Source: Burkholderiaceae bacterium (GTDB lineage Bacteria > Pseudomonadota > Gammaproteobacteria > Burkholderiales > Burkholderiaceae_E). Taken from it: a DNA stretch of 48,945 nucleotides. Both the position numbers and the translations under genes were made by a program. Position 1 is the stretch's first letter. Every line of letters starts with the position of its first letter. The notes under the pieces were generated by a model, which saw only the letters and a program-made list of their open reading frames with translations, made no database searches and was not told the origin of the DNA. This document shows positions 25,224 through 37,071 of this stretch, in pieces. Location of the stretch: contig JAMLIN010000031.1 in NCBI GenBank assembly GCA_023954135.1, forward strand, positions 1 to 48,945, in the 5' to 3' direction.

Positions 25224-27197
25224 TCAGCGCACCGCGGCGAGGAAGTGCATGTGCCGGTGGTACTGGTCCAGCACGTCGTGGATGAGGTCGGCCTTGCGCC
25301 AGCCCATCACGCAGTAGCCCTGGCCTCCTTCGCGCAGGTAGACCTCGGCCCGGTAGGACCGGTCCTCGTCGTCGCCGGCCCGGCGCGTGTCGACCAGGAC
25401 GAAGGACGGCGGCTGGAACGGCCGGGGCCGTACCGAGTAGAAGAAGTCCATCTCCTCGCCGTGACCGACCTCGATCCAGACCCGGTCGTCGGCACCGGTC
25501 TCGACGCGGGCGGCCACGCCGTTGGCCCGCAGCTCCTCGGCCACTTCGCGTAGTGCCGGTGCGACCTGCTGGTCGAGGAACCGGCGTACCTCGTCGACCC
25601 CGGGCTGGTCGATCAGGTTGCGCAGCCGCTGGCGCCAGTCGGTACCGGCGAGGATCGTGCGGGCGTCGTTCATCGCCTCGCGCCTGATCACCTCGGTGCG
25701 CATGGCCTTGAGCATGCCCCAGCACATGAGGATCATGACCACGGTGAAGGGCAGGGCGGCGGCGATCGTGGCCGCCTGCAGCGACGCGAGCCCGCCGGCG
25801 GCGAGCAGGGCGATGGCGATCAGTCCGACCATGATCGACCAGAAGATCCGCTGCCAGACCGGCGCCTCTTCCTCGCCCTTCGACGAGAGCATGTCGATGA
25901 CCAGTGCCCCGGAATCGGCCGAGGTGACGAAGAACAGCACCACCAGCACCGTCGCGATCGTCGAGGTCACCGCCGGCAACGGGAGATGCTCGAGGAAGCG
26001 GTAGAGCGCGACCGAACTGTCGGCCTGCACGGCGGCCGCCAGATCCGCCATGCCGTCGACCATGATCAGGTGGAGCGCGCTGTTGCCGTAGATCGTCATC
26101 CACAGGAAGGTGAAGCCCAGGGGCACCAGCAGGACACCCGTGATGAACTCGCGCACGGTACGCCCGCGCGAGATGCGCGCGATGAACATGCCGACGAAGG
26201 GCGACCAGGCGATCCACCAGCCCCAGTAGAACAGCGTCCATCCGCCGATCCAGCCCGTCGGCTCGTAGGCGTAGAGATTGAAGGTCATGCCGAAGACGTT
26301 GGACAGGTACATGCCGGTGTTCTGGACCAGGGTCTGGAACAGGTGCACCGTGGGCCCGGTCACCAGGATGAACGCCAGCAGCAGGACGGCCAGGATCATG
26401 TTCAGCTCGGACAGCCGTCTGACGCCGCGGTCGAGACCGGAGAACACCGAGCCGGTGGCGATCAGCGTGATGACCGCGATCAGCGTGACCTGGACCCCCG
26501 TGCCCACCGGCACGCCGAGCAGGTAGTCGAGCCCGGCGTTGATCTGGATGACGCCGAAACCGAGCGACGTCGCCAGTCCGAAGATCGTGCCGAGCGCCGC
26601 GAAGGTGTCGACCGCATGCCCGATGGGTCCGTGGATGCGCTCGCCGATCATCGGATACAGGGACGAGCGTATCCGCAGCGGCAGACCGTGACGGTAGGCG
26701 AAGTAGGCCAGCGACAACGCCACCACGGCGTAGATGGCCCAGGCATGGATGCCCCAGTGAAAGAAGGTGATCCGCATCGCCTGGCGGGCCGCGGATACGG
26801 TTTCCGGATCGCCGGTTGGCGGGGCAGCGAAATGCATGACCGGCTCGGCGACGCCGAAGTACATCAGGCCGATGCCCATGCCGGCGGCGAACAGCATCGC
26901 GAACCAGGTGGCGTAGGGATAGTCGGGCTCGCTGTGGTCCGGGCCGAGCTTGAGCCTGCCGAAGCTGCTGACGGCCACCGCGACCGTGAAGACCAGGAAG
27001 CCCGCGACCGACAGGACGGTGAACCAGCCGGCTTCGTCGGCAACCCAGGCCTTGGCGGCGCCGAAGGTCCGCTCGGATGCGTCGGGTGCGACGAAGGTTG
27101 CGACGATCGCAAGGAGGACGATCAACGCAGTGGGATAGAAGACCTGGGGGAGGATCTGAGCCCGCACGAGGCGGGTCTGTCCGGAAGATGCTGCCAT
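25224..27197 (-). CDS. BCCT family transporter (choline/betaine/carnitine type)
   Basis: A 657-residue inner-membrane transporter of the betaine-choline-carnitine family, with about 12 membrane helices. It begins LPQVFYPTALIVLLAIVATFVAP and includes the Gly-rich unwound segment MLFAAGMGIGLMYFGVAEPV. The family signature is FYWGWWIAWSPFVGMFIARISRGRTVREF. A cytosolic C-terminal domain of about 150 residues follows, like the regulatory tail of BetT-type carriers. The ATG at 27197 follows GGGAG; an upstream extension of the frame is not supported. It transports quaternary amines with Na+ or H+, for osmoprotection or as nutrient. It lies 139 bp downstream of the last gene of the zinc-starvation operon in the same direction, but has no evident link to zinc. 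Confidence 0.92.
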   Translation of the reverse strand: MAASSGQTRLVRAQILPQVFYPTALIVLLAIVATFVAPDASERTFGAAKAWVADEAGWFTVLSVAGFLVFTVAVAVSSFGRLKLGPDHSEPDYPYATWFAMLFAAGMGIGLMYFGVAEPVMHFAAPPTGDPETVSAARQAMRITFFHWGIHAWAIYAVVALSLAYFAYRHGLPLRIRSSLYPMIGERIHGPIGHAVDTFAALGTIFGLATSLGFGVIQINAGLDYLLGVPVGTGVQVTLIAVITLIATGSVFSGLDRGVRRLSELNMILAVLLLAFILVTGPTVHLFQTLVQNTGMYLSNVFGMTFNLYAYEPTGWIGGWTLFYWGWWIAWSPFVGMFIARISRGRTVREFITGVLLVPLGFTFLWMTIYGNSALHLIMVDGMADLAAAVQADSSVALYRFLEHLPLPAVTSTIATVLVVLFFVTSADSGALVIDMLSSKGEEEAPVWQRIFWSIMVGLIAIALLAAGGLASLQAATIAAALPFTVVMILMCWGMLKAMRTEVIRREAMNDARTILAGTDWRQRLRNLIDQPGVDEVRRFLDQQVAPALREVAEELRANGVAARVETGADDRVWIEVGHGEEMDFFYSVRPRPFQPPSFVLVDTRRAGDDEDRSYRAEVYLREGGQGYCVMGWRKADLIHDVLDQYHRHMHFLAAVR

Positions 27198-27336
27198 GGC
27201 AATGCTCCCTCGATTGGGCCGGGGCGGTCGGGAGGGTTCGCGGCTCTGGCGGCCGTTGTCCCGGGATGATCCACTTCCGGCGATTCGTCGGATGCCGCGC
27301 CGGCGGAGCCGGCAGGCGCGTCGCGGGCGCGCTGCG

Positions 27337-28419
27337 TCAGCGCTCCGGCTCCCGCGGCGCGCGCCGCAGCCCACGGAACGTCGCCTCGATGGCCGCGCGC
27401 CCGACGTTTCGGGTGATGAACACCCATCGGGAGCGCCGGTCCCCACCCGGCCAGGCCGGCAGCGAAGCCGGCGGATGGAAGACGTGCTGTACCCCGTGGA
27501 TCGCGACCGGCGTGTCGTGTCCTTCGATGCCGACGATGCCCTTGACGCGCAGGATGCCGCCGCCCAGGGAACCGGCGAGCGTGTTCAGCCAGGCGTCGAG
27601 CATGCCCTCGGGGATCGGCTCGTCCATCGTGAAGCAGTGGGCGCGGATGCCGTCGTCATGGCCGCTCGCGTCGTGAGGGCCGTGGCCGGTGAGGCCGTGA
27701 TCGTGTCGCGCAGGGCTTGCTTGCGCGAAGGTTCCGGCATGCGCTGCCTTTCCGAGCCAGCGCTCGACGTCCGGCAATCGGTCCTCGGCGATGACCGGGC
27801 CGAGATCGAGCAGCTGTGCGGGCGCGATCACGCCCTTGCATGCTGCCCGGCGGGGCGCGGCGCGATTGATGCCGTCGAGGCGGCGCAGGAGCGCAGCGCG
27901 TCGTTCGGCGCTCGCGAGGTCCGCCTTGGTCAGCAGCAGCACGTCGGCCATCGCGGCCTGCCTGACGGCTTCCGGATGCTGCTCCAGGGTATCCCACCCC
28001 GTGGCCAGGTCGATGGTCGCGACGACGCCGTCGAGCCGGTATTTCGCTGCGATCTGCGGATCGGCCATCAGCGTGTGAAGGATGGGCGCCGGGTCGGCGA
28101 GCCCGGTGGTCTCGATCAGCACGCGCCGGAACTGGCGCCGGCCGTTGCGGGAGAAGCGCCAGGTGACCTCGCGCAGGGTCTTCACGAGGTCGCTGCGCAG
28201 GGTGCAGCACAGGCAGCCGCTGCTCAGCTCCAGCACCGGGTTCTCGGTGCTGTGGGCGACCAGCAGGTGGTCGAGCGCCATCTCGCCGAACTCGTTGATG
28301 ATCACCAGCGTGTCGGCCAGCTCGGGCTGCCGCACCAGGTGATTGAGCACGGTCGTCTTGCCGCTGCCGAGGAAGCCGGTGAGCAGGGTGACCGGGATCG
28401 GCGCGGGATCCGGCGTCAT
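27337..28419 (-). CDS. COG0523 (CobW/YjiA-type) GTPase, third copy in operon
   Basis: A 360-residue G3E-family P-loop GTPase, a putative metallochaperone. It has Walker A GFLGSGKT (15-22), the metal-binding CLCC (69-72), and a switch/Walker B region near [12 protein letters not shown]. The specificity motif is LLTKAD. A His-rich linker ([18 protein letters not shown]) precedes the C-terminal CobW_C domain. The His-rich stretch suggests zinc loading. Its start overlaps the folE2 stop (ATGA), so it is translationally coupled with FolE2 and may deliver metal to it, although FolE2 can use other metals than zinc. It is the last gene of the four-gene Zur-box-preceded operon. Confidence 0.9.
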   Translation of the reverse strand: MTPDPAPIPVTLLTGFLGSGKTTVLNHLVRQPELADTLVIINEFGEMALDHLLVAHSTENPVLELSSGCLCCTLRSDLVKTLREVTWRFSRNGRRQFRRVLIETTGLADPAPILHTLMADPQIAAKYRLDGVVATIDLATGWDTLEQHPEAVRQAAMADVLLLTKADLASAERRAALLRRLDGINRAAPRRAACKGVIAPAQLLDLGPVIAEDRLPDVERWLGKAAHAGTFAQASPARHDHGLTGHGPHDASGHDDGIRAHCFTMDEPIPEGMLDAWLNTLAGSLGGGILRVKGIVGIEGHDTPVAIHGVQHVFHPPASLPAWPGGDRRSRWVFITRNVGRAAIEATFRGLRRAPREPER

Positions 28420-29333
28420 GTGGCGTCGTTTTCCGGGGGCGGCCCGGCCCAGGCGGCGGCATCGTGGGGATGCAGGCTCTCGAGGTGGCGGACATGAATC
28501 CGTGGATCGGCAAACTCGTCCTTCAACGCTGCCTGGATGCGGCGTGCGGCATCTTCGACGAACATCAGGTTCCGGCCGTTCAGTGCGGCGAAAGCCTGCT
28601 CGTCGACGCGCTTGACGGCGGTCTGGACGGGGGTGCCGACAGCGTGCTCGATGCGATCGATCAGTCGCATCAGGCCCAAGGTCTGTGCATCGGCGGCGAT
28701 GTCGATGCTCACCCGCGCTTCGCTGCGCTGACTGTGCGGAGTCGCGAGGCTGGCATGCTGGCGCAGCCAGGCCGCGATCGCGTCCGGCTCCATCGCGTCC
28801 CGACCGGCGAACGCGTCGAGGAAGGCCTGCTCGACGAGTTGCCGCGCCAGCGCGGCCGAACAGGGACAGGTCGACGAATAGCCCACCGTGACCTGCGCCC
28901 GCAGGTTGAACTTCCCGCTCGCCAAGAGGGCGTCCAGGCGTACCGGATACGATTTCCATCCGGCCAGGCCTGCGGAGACCAGCGCCGGGCGGCGGGCAAG
29001 CAGATCGAAGCGAAGTCGCAGCCGGGCGTTCCGGGTTGCGCAGTCGCGATGGCTGTCCACCATCGCCTGCAACAGCTTTCGCAGGTCGGCTGGCGAGAGC
29101 GCATCGGTGCCGCCGATCGCGTCGAGCAGCCGGTACAGGCGGGACATGTGGATGCCCTTGACATGGGCCGAAGGCAGGTCGACCTGTACATCGGCGCGGG
29201 CATGGAGCGCGCCCCGGCAGTCCGGCTCGGCCAGCACGACCGGCAGATCGATGCCCTGCATGCCGACCCACCGAAGCGGGCTCGGCTCGGGTGAGGCTTC
29301 GCTCAGGGAGATATCGGGGAGTGCGGTATTCAT
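28416..29333 (-). CDS. folE2: GTP cyclohydrolase FolE2 (type IB)
   Basis: A 305-residue GTP cyclohydrolase of the zinc-independent FolE2/MptA family. It converts GTP to 7,8-dihydroneopterin triphosphate, the first step of folate and related pterin synthesis. Recognisable features are [18 protein letters not shown] near the N-terminus, SYPVRL, and the metal/catalytic segment [12 protein letters not shown] with Cys156 and Cys158. Bacteria often express FolE2 under zinc limitation to replace the zinc-dependent FolE, which fits its place between COG0523 GTPases and downstream of a Zur box. It lies 34 bp after the previous gene and overlaps the next by 4 nt. Confidence 0.95.
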   Translation of the reverse strand: MNTALPDISLSEASPEPSPLRWVGMQGIDLPVVLAEPDCRGALHARADVQVDLPSAHVKGIHMSRLYRLLDAIGGTDALSPADLRKLLQAMVDSHRDCATRNARLRLRFDLLARRPALVSAGLAGWKSYPVRLDALLASGKFNLRAQVTVGYSSTCPCSAALARQLVEQAFLDAFAGRDAMEPDAIAAWLRQHASLATPHSQRSEARVSIDIAADAQTLGLMRLIDRIEHAVGTPVQTAVKRVDEQAFAALNGRNLMFVEDAARRIQAALKDEFADPRIHVRHLESLHPHDAAAWAGPPPENDAT

Positions 29334-29367
29334 CCAGCGGCCGCCTGTCGCATGAGCGACGCAGGCA

Positions 29368-30375
29368 TCATGAGCTCCGTCCGCCCGCGGCGGCCGTGGC
29401 GGTGTCGGCGACGCAACCCGACAGCCCTTTCATCAGGATCCCCCTGGGCAGGTTGCGCCCGATGAAGACGAGCCGGCTCTCGCGTGGTTCGTCCGGTTTC
29501 CACGGTGCGCCGAGATCGCTGCCCATGAGCATGTGAACGCCCTGGAATACGACCTGCCTGTCGACATCCTGGATCTCGAGGATACCCTTGTAGCGCATCA
29601 GCTGCGGGCCGTAGACCTGTACAGCGGCGGCGAGGAATTCCTCCAGCCGGTCCAGGTCGAGCGGCCTCGTTTCCCGGAAGACGAACGAGGTGACGTCATC
29701 ATCGTGTTCATGTTCGACGTCGATCAGGAAATCGGGGTCGATGTCGAGGACGGCATTGAGGTTGAAACCCCGGATGTCGAGAAGGTCGTCGATCGATGTC
29801 CGGCCGTGATGCGCCTCGCCGATCCGGGCGCGGGGATTCATCCGGACCAGGCGCCTGCGCAGCGCTTCGACTTCCCCGGGTTCGGCCACGTCGGTCTTGG
29901 TGATGAGGATGCGGTCGGCAAAGCCTACCTGCTCCTGCGCTTCGTGATGTTCGTCGAGCTGCCGGGCCGCATGCCTGGCGTCGACCGTCGTCACGACGGC
30001 ATCGAGCAGATAGTGCCGGCCGATGCCCTCGTCCACGAAGAAGGTCTGCGCCACCGGGGAGGGGTCCGCGAGGCCGGTGGTCTCGATGATCACCCGATCG
30101 AAGGCGAGGCTGCCGGCCTGTCTCCTCGCGTGCAGTTCCCCGAGGATCCGGATCAGGTCGTCGCGAACGGTGCAGCAGATGCAGCCGTTGTTCATCTCGA
30201 CGATCCGTTCGCCGTCTTCCTGCACCAGCAGCTCGTTGTCGATGCCGGCTTCGCCGAACTCGTTCTCGATCACGGCGATGCGCTGCCCGTGCCGCTCCTT
30301 CAGGATGCGGTTCAACAGCGTGGTCTTGCCGCTGCCGAGAAATCCGGTCAGGATCGTGACGGGTATCGCGTTCAT
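29368..30375 (-). CDS. COG0523 (YjiA-type) GTPase, second copy in operon
   Basis: A 335-residue G3E GTPase close to YjiA. It has Walker A GFLGSGKT (11-18), [12 protein letters not shown], the CICC metal motif (65-68), [12 protein letters not shown], the guanine-specificity ITKTD, and a short acidic/His linker (DVEHEHDDD) before the CobW_C domain. A metallochaperone or zinc-distribution role during starvation is inferred from family and operon. It starts 38 bp after the first GTPase gene. It differs clearly from the other two copies, so this is not a recent tandem duplication. Confidence 0.9.
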   Translation of the reverse strand: MNAIPVTILTGFLGSGKTTLLNRILKERHGQRIAVIENEFGEAGIDNELLVQEDGERIVEMNNGCICCTVRDDLIRILGELHARRQAGSLAFDRVIIETTGLADPSPVAQTFFVDEGIGRHYLLDAVVTTVDARHAARQLDEHHEAQEQVGFADRILITKTDVAEPGEVEALRRRLVRMNPRARIGEAHHGRTSIDDLLDIRGFNLNAVLDIDPDFLIDVEHEHDDDVTSFVFRETRPLDLDRLEEFLAAAVQVYGPQLMRYKGILEIQDVDRQVVFQGVHMLMGSDLGAPWKPDEPRESRLVFIGRNLPRGILMKGLSGCVADTATAAAGGRSS

Positions 30376-30413
30376 GGACGCTGTCCTCCGAGCTCAGGAG
30401 CGGATCGTCGCAT

Positions 30414-31649
<1,236 letters not shown>

Positions 31650-31706
31650 CTTGACGGACGGGGATATTGCGGCGGCGCGCGGGTACGAGGTTTGATGATA
31701 TTTAAA

Positions 31707-31729
31707 GTAAAGTTATAACATAACATTCA
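31707..31729. promoter_or_regulatory. Zur box upstream of the zinc-starvation operon
   Basis: The core GTTAT-AAC-ATAAC (31712-31724) is an inverted repeat closely matching the proteobacterial Zur consensus (a palindrome around GTTATAnTATAAC), in an AT-rich island. It lies 58-80 bp upstream of the zigA start. Zur with bound zinc would repress here and release under zinc shortage. Confidence 0.78.
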
Positions 31730-31833
31730 TCAACCAAGAACTGGCGACCGATCGGCAGGCTGTCCCTCGGCCATGCCGATCAGCCCGCAGGCCCGCAGGC
31801 CGTATCCACCCGCTCGCACGACTACAATGAAGC

Positions 31834-31862
31834 CGAAGTCCACGACGGGCTCGTGGACTTCG
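31834..31862. promoter_or_regulatory. Perfect 12-bp inverted repeat in the yhiI leader
   Basis: CGAAGTCCACGA and TCGTGGACTTCG flank CGGGC. A TACAAT -10-like hexamer ends 6 bp upstream (31823-31828), so the repeat begins close to a possible transcription start, where an operator or an attenuating stem would sit. No T-run follows on the plus strand. It is 81 bp upstream of the yhiI start. Confidence 0.55.
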
Positions 31863-31942
31863 AGCAGCGGAAGTCTGCCCCGGTGTTCCGGGCGCGATGC
31901 GCTGCTGCCGCCACTCCTCCATCCTCCCGCCTCGCGACCATC

Positions 31943-33016
31943 ATGGCCCTGTCGTTCAAGAACAAGCTGATTCCAGTTCTCGTCATCGCCGGGCTGCTTG
32001 CGGCAGGGTGGTACGCGTGGCAGCAGCGTGTCGCCGACGGTACCGACGACGGCTTCCTGCGCAGCAATGGCCGGATCGAGGCGACCGAGGTCGACGTCGC
32101 GACCAGGCTGGCTGGCCGGGTCGACGACATCCTGGTCGAGGAAGGCGCCTTCGTGAAGGCGGGTCAGTTGCTGGCCACCATGCAGGTGCAGACGCTCGAG
32201 GCGCAGTTGCGCGAGGCGAAGGCCCAGCGTCTGCAGGCCGTCAACGCCGTGGCGAGCGCCGAGGCGCAGACCGCGATGCGCCAGAGCGACAAGGCCGCCG
32301 CGCTGGCGCAGGTGCGCAGCGCCGAAGCCGAGCTCGATGCGGCCCGGCGCCGGCTGGCCCGCTCCGAAACCCTGGCAAAGGAAGGAGCGACATCGGCTCA
32401 GACCCTGGACGACGATCGCGCCCGCATGCGCAGCGGCGAAGCGGCCGTTGCCGCCGCACGGGCGCAGGCGGCTTCGGCCGATGCGGCCATCACCGCGGCG
32501 CGGGCGCAGGTGGTCAGCGCGCAGTCGCAGGTCGAGGCCGTCGACGCTACCCTGCAGCGTATCCAGTCCGAGCTCGACGACAGCCAGCTCAGGGCCCCCC
32601 GCGATGGCCGGGTCCAGTTCCGGGTTGCCCAGCCCGGCGAGGTGATCGGTGCCGGCGGCCGGGTGCTGAACATGATCGACCTGTCGGACGTCTACATGAC
32701 CTTCTTCCTGCCCACGGAGGCGGCGGGCAGGCTGGCGCTGGGCTCCGAGGTGCGCATCGTGCTGGATGCCGCGCCGCAGTACGTGATTCCGGCCAGGGTT
32801 TCCTTCGTCGCCAGTGCCGCGCAGTTCACGCCGAAAACGGTGGAGACCGCCAGCGAGCGCCAGAAGCTGATGTTCCGGGTACGTGCCCAGATCGATCGCG
32901 AGCTGCTGCGCGAGCATCTCGAGCAGGTCAAGACCGGCCTGCCCGGCGAGGCCTGGGTGCGGCTCGATCCTTCTCGCGAGTGGCCGGCCCGCCTGACGCT
33001 GAACGTCCCGCGATGA
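31943..33016 (+). CDS. yhiI: HlyD/EmrA-type periplasmic adaptor (membrane fusion protein), YhiI-like
   Basis: A 357-residue adaptor linking an inner-membrane ABC exporter to an outer-membrane channel. One N-terminal membrane anchor ([18 protein letters not shown]) is followed by the biotinyl-lipoyl half [36 protein letters not shown] long Ala/Gln/Glu-rich coiled-coil hairpin (about 75-205), the second lipoyl half and a beta-barrel domain come next. The ATG at 31943 places the anchor normally; the open frame further upstream has no family features. Its stop overlaps the next start (ATGA). Gene order with RbbA and YhhJ proteins identifies the E. coli yhiI-rbbA-yhhJ system. Confidence 0.87.
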   Translation: MALSFKNKLIPVLVIAGLLAAGWYAWQQRVADGTDDGFLRSNGRIEATEVDVATRLAGRVDDILVEEGAFVKAGQLLATMQVQTLEAQLREAKAQRLQAVNAVASAEAQTAMRQSDKAAALAQVRSAEAELDAARRRLARSETLAKEGATSAQTLDDDRARMRSGEAAVAAARAQAASADAAITAARAQVVSAQSQVEAVDATLQRIQSELDDSQLRAPRDGRVQFRVAQPGEVIGAGGRVLNMIDLSDVYMTFFLPTEAAGRLALGSEVRIVLDAAPQYVIPARVSFVASAAQFTPKTVETASERQKLMFRVRAQIDRELLREHLEQVKTGLPGEAWVRLDPSREWPARLTLNVPR

Positions 33017-35850
33017 CGGCGCGGGCAGCGCAGTCCCCGGAAGTCGTCCGCCTGGAGCAGGTCCGGCTGCGTTACGGGGACGTCCAGGCGCTGGCCGATG
33101 TCACGCTGGACATCCCGTCGGGCCGGATGGTCGGACTGATCGGGCCGGATGGCGTCGGCAAGTCGAGCCTGCTCTCGCTGGTGGCGGGCGCGCGGGCCGG
33201 ACAGGAGGGCCGCATCCGCGTCCTGGGCGGCGACATGGCCAGCAGGCGCCATCGCAACGAGGTCTGTCCGCGCATCGCCTACATGCCCCAGGGCCTGGGC
33301 AGGAACCTGTATCCGACGCTGTCGGTGGAGGAGAACCTGCAGTTCTTCGCGCGACTGTTCGGCCACGATGCCGCCGAGCGGCGTCGGCGCATCGACGAGC
33401 TCACCGGCGCCACCGGGCTACGCGAGTTCCTCGGGCGCCCGGCCGGCAAGCTCTCAGGCGGGATGAAGCAGAAGCTCGGCCTGTGTTGCGCGCTGATCCA
33501 CGACCCCGACCTGCTGATCCTCGACGAACCGACGACCGGCGTCGATCCCCTGGCCCGCGCGCAGTTCTGGGACCTGATCGCGCGCATCCGCGCACAACGC
33601 GCCGCGATGAGCGTGATCGTCGCGACCGCCTACATGGACGAGGCCGAAGGTTTCGACTGGCTGGTGGCCATGGACGGCGGCCGGGTGCTGGCGGCCGGCA
33701 CGCCCGCCGAGCTGCTCTCGCGCACCGGGACCGATTCGCTCGAGGCAGCCTTCATCGCGCTGCTGCCCGAGGAGAGGAAACGCGGCCACGCGGCGGTCGA
33801 GATTCCGCCGCTGGACGCTTCCGAGGACGACATCGCGATCGAGGCGCAGGACCTGACGATGCGCTTCGGCGACTTCGTGGCGGTGGACCATGTGAGCTTC
33901 CGTATCCGCCGCGGCGAGATCTTCGGCTTCCTCGGCTCCAACGGCTGCGGCAAGACGACGACGATGAAGATGCTCACCGGCCTGCTGCCGGCCAGCGAGG
34001 GCCGGGCCTGGCTGTTCGGGCAGGAGGTGGATACCGCCGCCGCCGGGCCGCCCCAAGGCGGCGGAAGCCCCCTCGGGGGGCAGCGAAGCCCGCGCAGCGG
34101 GGGAGCGTGGGGGCGACATTCCAATATAGCGACCCGTCGCCGCGTGGGCTACATGTCGCAGGCCTTCTCGCTCTACGGCGAGCTGACGGTGCGGCAGAAC
34201 CTGGTGCTGCACGCGCGCCTGTTCCAGGTGCCGGAAGCGGAAATTCCGGCGCGGGTGCTCGACATGGAGGAGCGCTTCGGCCTGCGGGATGTCACGGACA
34301 GCCTGCCCGAAGCCATGCCACTGGGCATGCGCCAGCGCCTGTCGCTGGCGGTGGCCATGGTGCACGAGCCCGAGCTGCTGATCCTCGACGAGCCGACCTC
34401 GGGCGTCGACCCGGTCGCGCGCGATGCCTTCTGGCGGCTGCTGGTCGAGCTCTCGCGTCGCGACAGGGTCACGATCTTCATCTCCACCCACTTCATGAAC
34501 GAGGCCGAGCGCTGCGACCGCATGTCGATGATGCATGCGGGCAGGGTGCTCGACAGCGACGCGCCGGCGAAGCTGGTGGAAAAGCGTGGCGCGGCAACGC
34601 TGGAGGAGGCCTTCATCGGCTACCTGCTCGAGGCCGGCGGCAGTTCCCGGGAGGCCGATGCGGTTTCCGCCGGCCCGGAAGCCGGCCCGGCGGGGGAACC
34701 GACCGTCCACGCCGGGAGCCGCCGCGGTTTCAGCCTGCGGCGCCTGTTCAGCTACATGTGGCGGGAGTCGCTGGAGCTGCAGCGCGACACGGTTCGCGCC
34801 ACCCTGGCGTTGGCGGGGTCCGCGATCCTGATGTTCGTGATGGGCTTCGGGATCAGCATGGATGTGGACGACCTGCGCTACGCCGTGCTGGATCGCGATC
34901 AGTCGACGATCAGCCAGAGCTACACGCTGAGCCTGTCCGGCTCGCGCTATTTCATCGAACGCCCGCCGATCGCCGACTATGCGGAGCTGGACCGCCGCAT
35001 GAGGAGCGGCGAGCTGAGCCTCGCCATCGAGATTCCGCCAGGCTTCGGCCGCGACGTGCTGCGCGGCAGGAACGTGGAGATCGGCGCCTGGGTGGACGGC
35101 GCCATGCCGCAGCGCGCCGAGACCGTCAACGGCTATGTGCAGGGCATCCACCACCACTGGCTGGCCGAGCAGGCCGTTGCGCGTACCGGCGGAGCGCCCG
35201 CCGGGCTGGCCGGCATCGAGACCCGCTTTCGCTACAACCCCGATGTCCGCAGCCTGCCCGCCATGGTGCCGGCCGTCGTGCCCCTGCTGCTGCTGATGCT
35301 GCCGGCGATGCTCACGGCGCTTGCCGTGGTGCGCGAGAAGGAGACCGGCTCGATCGTCAACCTGTACGTCACGCCCGTCACGCGCACCGAGTTCCTGCTG
35401 GGCAAGCAGCTGCCCTATGTGGCGCTGGCGATGCTGAACTTCCTGCTGATGACGCTGATGTCGGTGACCCTCTTCGGGGTGCCGATCAAGGGCAGCGTTT
35501 CCACGCTGGTGCTGGCGGCGCTGATCTTCAGCTTCTGCGCCACCGGCCTGGGTCTGCTGGCCTCGAGCATCACGAAGAGCCAGATCGCGGCCATGTTCTT
35601 CGCCATGATCGGCACGATGATTCCGGCGACCCTGTTCTCGGGGCTGATCGACCCGGTCTCCTCGCTGCAGGGCGGGGCGCGCCTGCTGGGCGAGATCTAT
35701 CCCGCCACGCACATGATCGACGTCAGCCGCGGCGTGTTCAACAAGGCGCTGTACTTCGCCGACCTGGGGGGATCGCTCGTCCCGATGCTGATCGCGGTGC
35801 CGGTCATCACGGGCGCGGCGATCCTGCTGCTGCGCAAGCAGGAGCATTGA
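33013..35850 (+). CDS. rbbA: RbbA-type fused ABC transporter: two ATPase domains plus ABC-2 membrane domain
   Basis: A 945-residue protein. ABC domain 1 (about 12-240) has Walker A GPDGVGKS, signature LSGGMKQKL and [14 protein letters not shown] domain 2 (about 275-530) has GSNGCGKTT, a [10 protein letters not shown] signature and [11 protein letters not shown]. The ABC-2 permease (about 580-945) has six or so helices, including [24 protein letters not shown]. coli RbbA has the same order and about 911 residues. The extra length is largely an in-frame insertion at about residues 344-372, encoded by a hairpin-rich repeat (34043-34114), between Walker A and the Q-loop (GYMSQAF) of domain 2. The frame stays open. 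Function is probably export with YhiI and YhhJ; a ribosome-associated ATPase role has been described for E. coli RbbA. Confidence 0.92.
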   Translation: MTARAAQSPEVVRLEQVRLRYGDVQALADVTLDIPSGRMVGLIGPDGVGKSSLLSLVAGARAGQEGRIRVLGGDMASRRHRNEVCPRIAYMPQGLGRNLYPTLSVEENLQFFARLFGHDAAERRRRIDELTGATGLREFLGRPAGKLSGGMKQKLGLCCALIHDPDLLILDEPTTGVDPLARAQFWDLIARIRAQRAAMSVIVATAYMDEAEGFDWLVAMDGGRVLAAGTPAELLSRTGTDSLEAAFIALLPEERKRGHAAVEIPPLDASEDDIAIEAQDLTMRFGDFVAVDHVSFRIRRGEIFGFLGSNGCGKTTTMKMLTGLLPASEGRAWLFGQEVDTAAAGPPQGGGSPLGGQRSPRSGGAWGRHSNIATRRRVGYMSQAFSLYGELTVRQNLVLHARLFQVPEAEIPARVLDMEERFGLRDVTDSLPEAMPLGMRQRLSLAVAMVHEPELLILDEPTSGVDPVARDAFWRLLVELSRRDRVTIFISTHFMNEAERCDRMSMMHAGRVLDSDAPAKLVEKRGAATLEEAFIGYLLEAGGSSREADAVSAGPEAGPAGEPTVHAGSRRGFSLRRLFSYMWRESLELQRDTVRATLALAGSAILMFVMGFGISMDVDDLRYAVLDRDQSTISQSYTLSLSGSRYFIERPPIADYAELDRRMRSGELSLAIEIPPGFGRDVLRGRNVEIGAWVDGAMPQRAETVNGYVQGIHHHWLAEQAVARTGGAPAGLAGIETRFRYNPDVRSLPAMVPAVVPLLLLMLPAMLTALAVVREKETGSIVNLYVTPVTRTEFLLGKQLPYVALAMLNFLLMTLMSVTLFGVPIKGSVSTLVLAALIFSFCATGLGLLASSITKSQIAAMFFAMIGTMIPATLFSGLIDPVSSLQGGARLLGEIYPATHMIDVSRGVFNKALYFADLGGSLVPMLIAVPVITGAAILLLRKQEH
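34043..34114 (+). repeat. Short multi-hairpin palindromic repeat inserted in rbbA
   Basis: About 72 bp with three successive stems: GCCGCC/GGCGGC (34047-34062), GCCCCC/GGGGGC (34067-34081) and CCCGC/GCGGG (34089-34101), ending in GCGTGGGGGC. It resembles GC-rich intergenic repeats that I recall from Bordetella-like genomes. It is translated as a Gly/Pro/Ser/Arg-rich low-complexity peptide without homologous sequence in RbbA proteins. Only this copy was noticed in the window. Confidence 0.65.
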
Positions 35851-35853
35851 ACG

Positions 35854-36981
35854 ATGCGACAGTTCCTCTCCAACACCTGGCGGCTGGGGATCAAGGAGCT
35901 CTGGAGCCTGTGGCGCGATCCGACGATGCTGGTGCTCATCGTCTATGTGTTCACGGTGGGCGTCTACACCTCCGCGACGGCGATGCCCGAGACGCTAAAC
36001 AATGCGCCGATCGCGATCGTCGACGAGGACCGCTCCCCGCTGTCGCAGCGCATCGCCTCGGCGCTCTATCCGCCGCACTTCACCCCGCCCCTGATGATCG
36101 AGTGGCCGCAGATGGACCGCGGGATGGACGAAGGGCTGTACACCTTCGTGATGGTGATTCCGCGCAACTTCCAGCGCGACCTGCTCGCCGGGCGCTCGCC
36201 CAGCATCCAGCTCAACGTCGACGCCACGCGCATGAGCCAGGCCTTCGTGGGCAGCGGCTACGTCCAGCAGATCGTGATGGGGGAGATCAGCGAGTTCGCG
36301 CAGCGCCATCGCGCCAGCGCGGTGGCGCCGGTGGACCTCGCCCTGCGCGCGCGCTTCAACGCGGCGCTGGAGCCGTCGTGGTTCGGCAGCCTGGTGCAGG
36401 TCGTCAACTACATCGCGATGCTGTCCATCATCCTCACCGGCGCGGCGCTGATCCGGGAGCGCGAGCACGGCACGGTGGAGCATCTGCTGGTGATGCCGGT
36501 GACGCCGGCGGAGATCATGCTCGCCAAGATCTGGTCCATGGGCGCCGTGGTGCTGCTGGCGGCCTGGGTATCCATCACCTTCGTGGTGCAGGCCGTGCTG
36601 AAGGTGCCGGTGGCCGGCTCGCTGCCGCTGTTCTTCGCGGGTTCGGCCCTGTGCCTGTTCGCCACCACGTCCATGGGCATCTTCATGGCCACGGTGGCGC
36701 GCAACATGCCCCAGTTCGGCATGCTGATGATGCTGACGATCATGCCGCTGCAGATGCTCTCGGGCGGCAACACCCCGCGCGAGAGCATGCCCGATCTGGT
36801 GCAGAACATCATGCTGGTCGCCCCGACCACGCACTACGTGCAGCTCGGGCAGGCGATCCTGTTCCGGGGCGCCGGCCTGGACGTGGTCTGGCCGCAGTTC
36901 CTGGCGCTGTCGCTGATCGGCGCCGTTCTCTTCGTGCTGTCGCTGTGGCGCTTTCGCAGGACCATCGCGCAGATGGCATGA
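35854..36981 (+). CDS. yhhJ: ABC-2 type permease, YhhJ-like
   Basis: A 375-residue inner-membrane permease of the ABC-2 (YhhJ/YbhR) family. An N-terminal helix (MLVLIVYVFTVGVYTSATAM) is followed by a large periplasmic domain (about 45-180). A helix bundle with LVQVVNYIAMLSIILTGAALIREREHGTVEHLLVMPVTPAEIMLAKIW completes it. It pairs with the permease part of RbbA. The start is 3 bp after the rbbA stop with AGGAG upstream. It is the last gene of the exporter operon. Confidence 0.92.
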   Translation: MRQFLSNTWRLGIKELWSLWRDPTMLVLIVYVFTVGVYTSATAMPETLNNAPIAIVDEDRSPLSQRIASALYPPHFTPPLMIEWPQMDRGMDEGLYTFVMVIPRNFQRDLLAGRSPSIQLNVDATRMSQAFVGSGYVQQIVMGEISEFAQRHRASAVAPVDLALRARFNAALEPSWFGSLVQVVNYIAMLSIILTGAALIREREHGTVEHLLVMPVTPAEIMLAKIWSMGAVVLLAAWVSITFVVQAVLKVPVAGSLPLFFAGSALCLFATTSMGIFMATVARNMPQFGMLMMLTIMPLQMLSGGNTPRESMPDLVQNIMLVAPTTHYVQLGQAILFRGAGLDVVWPQFLALSLIGAVLFVLSLWRFRRTIAQMA

Positions 36982-37071
36982 TCGGGCCGGGGTGTGCACC
37001 GCCGCCGGGACATGCTTTCATTGGAATCGGCATGAATGCTGCACGCGGCATGCCGACATGGAGACGGATGC

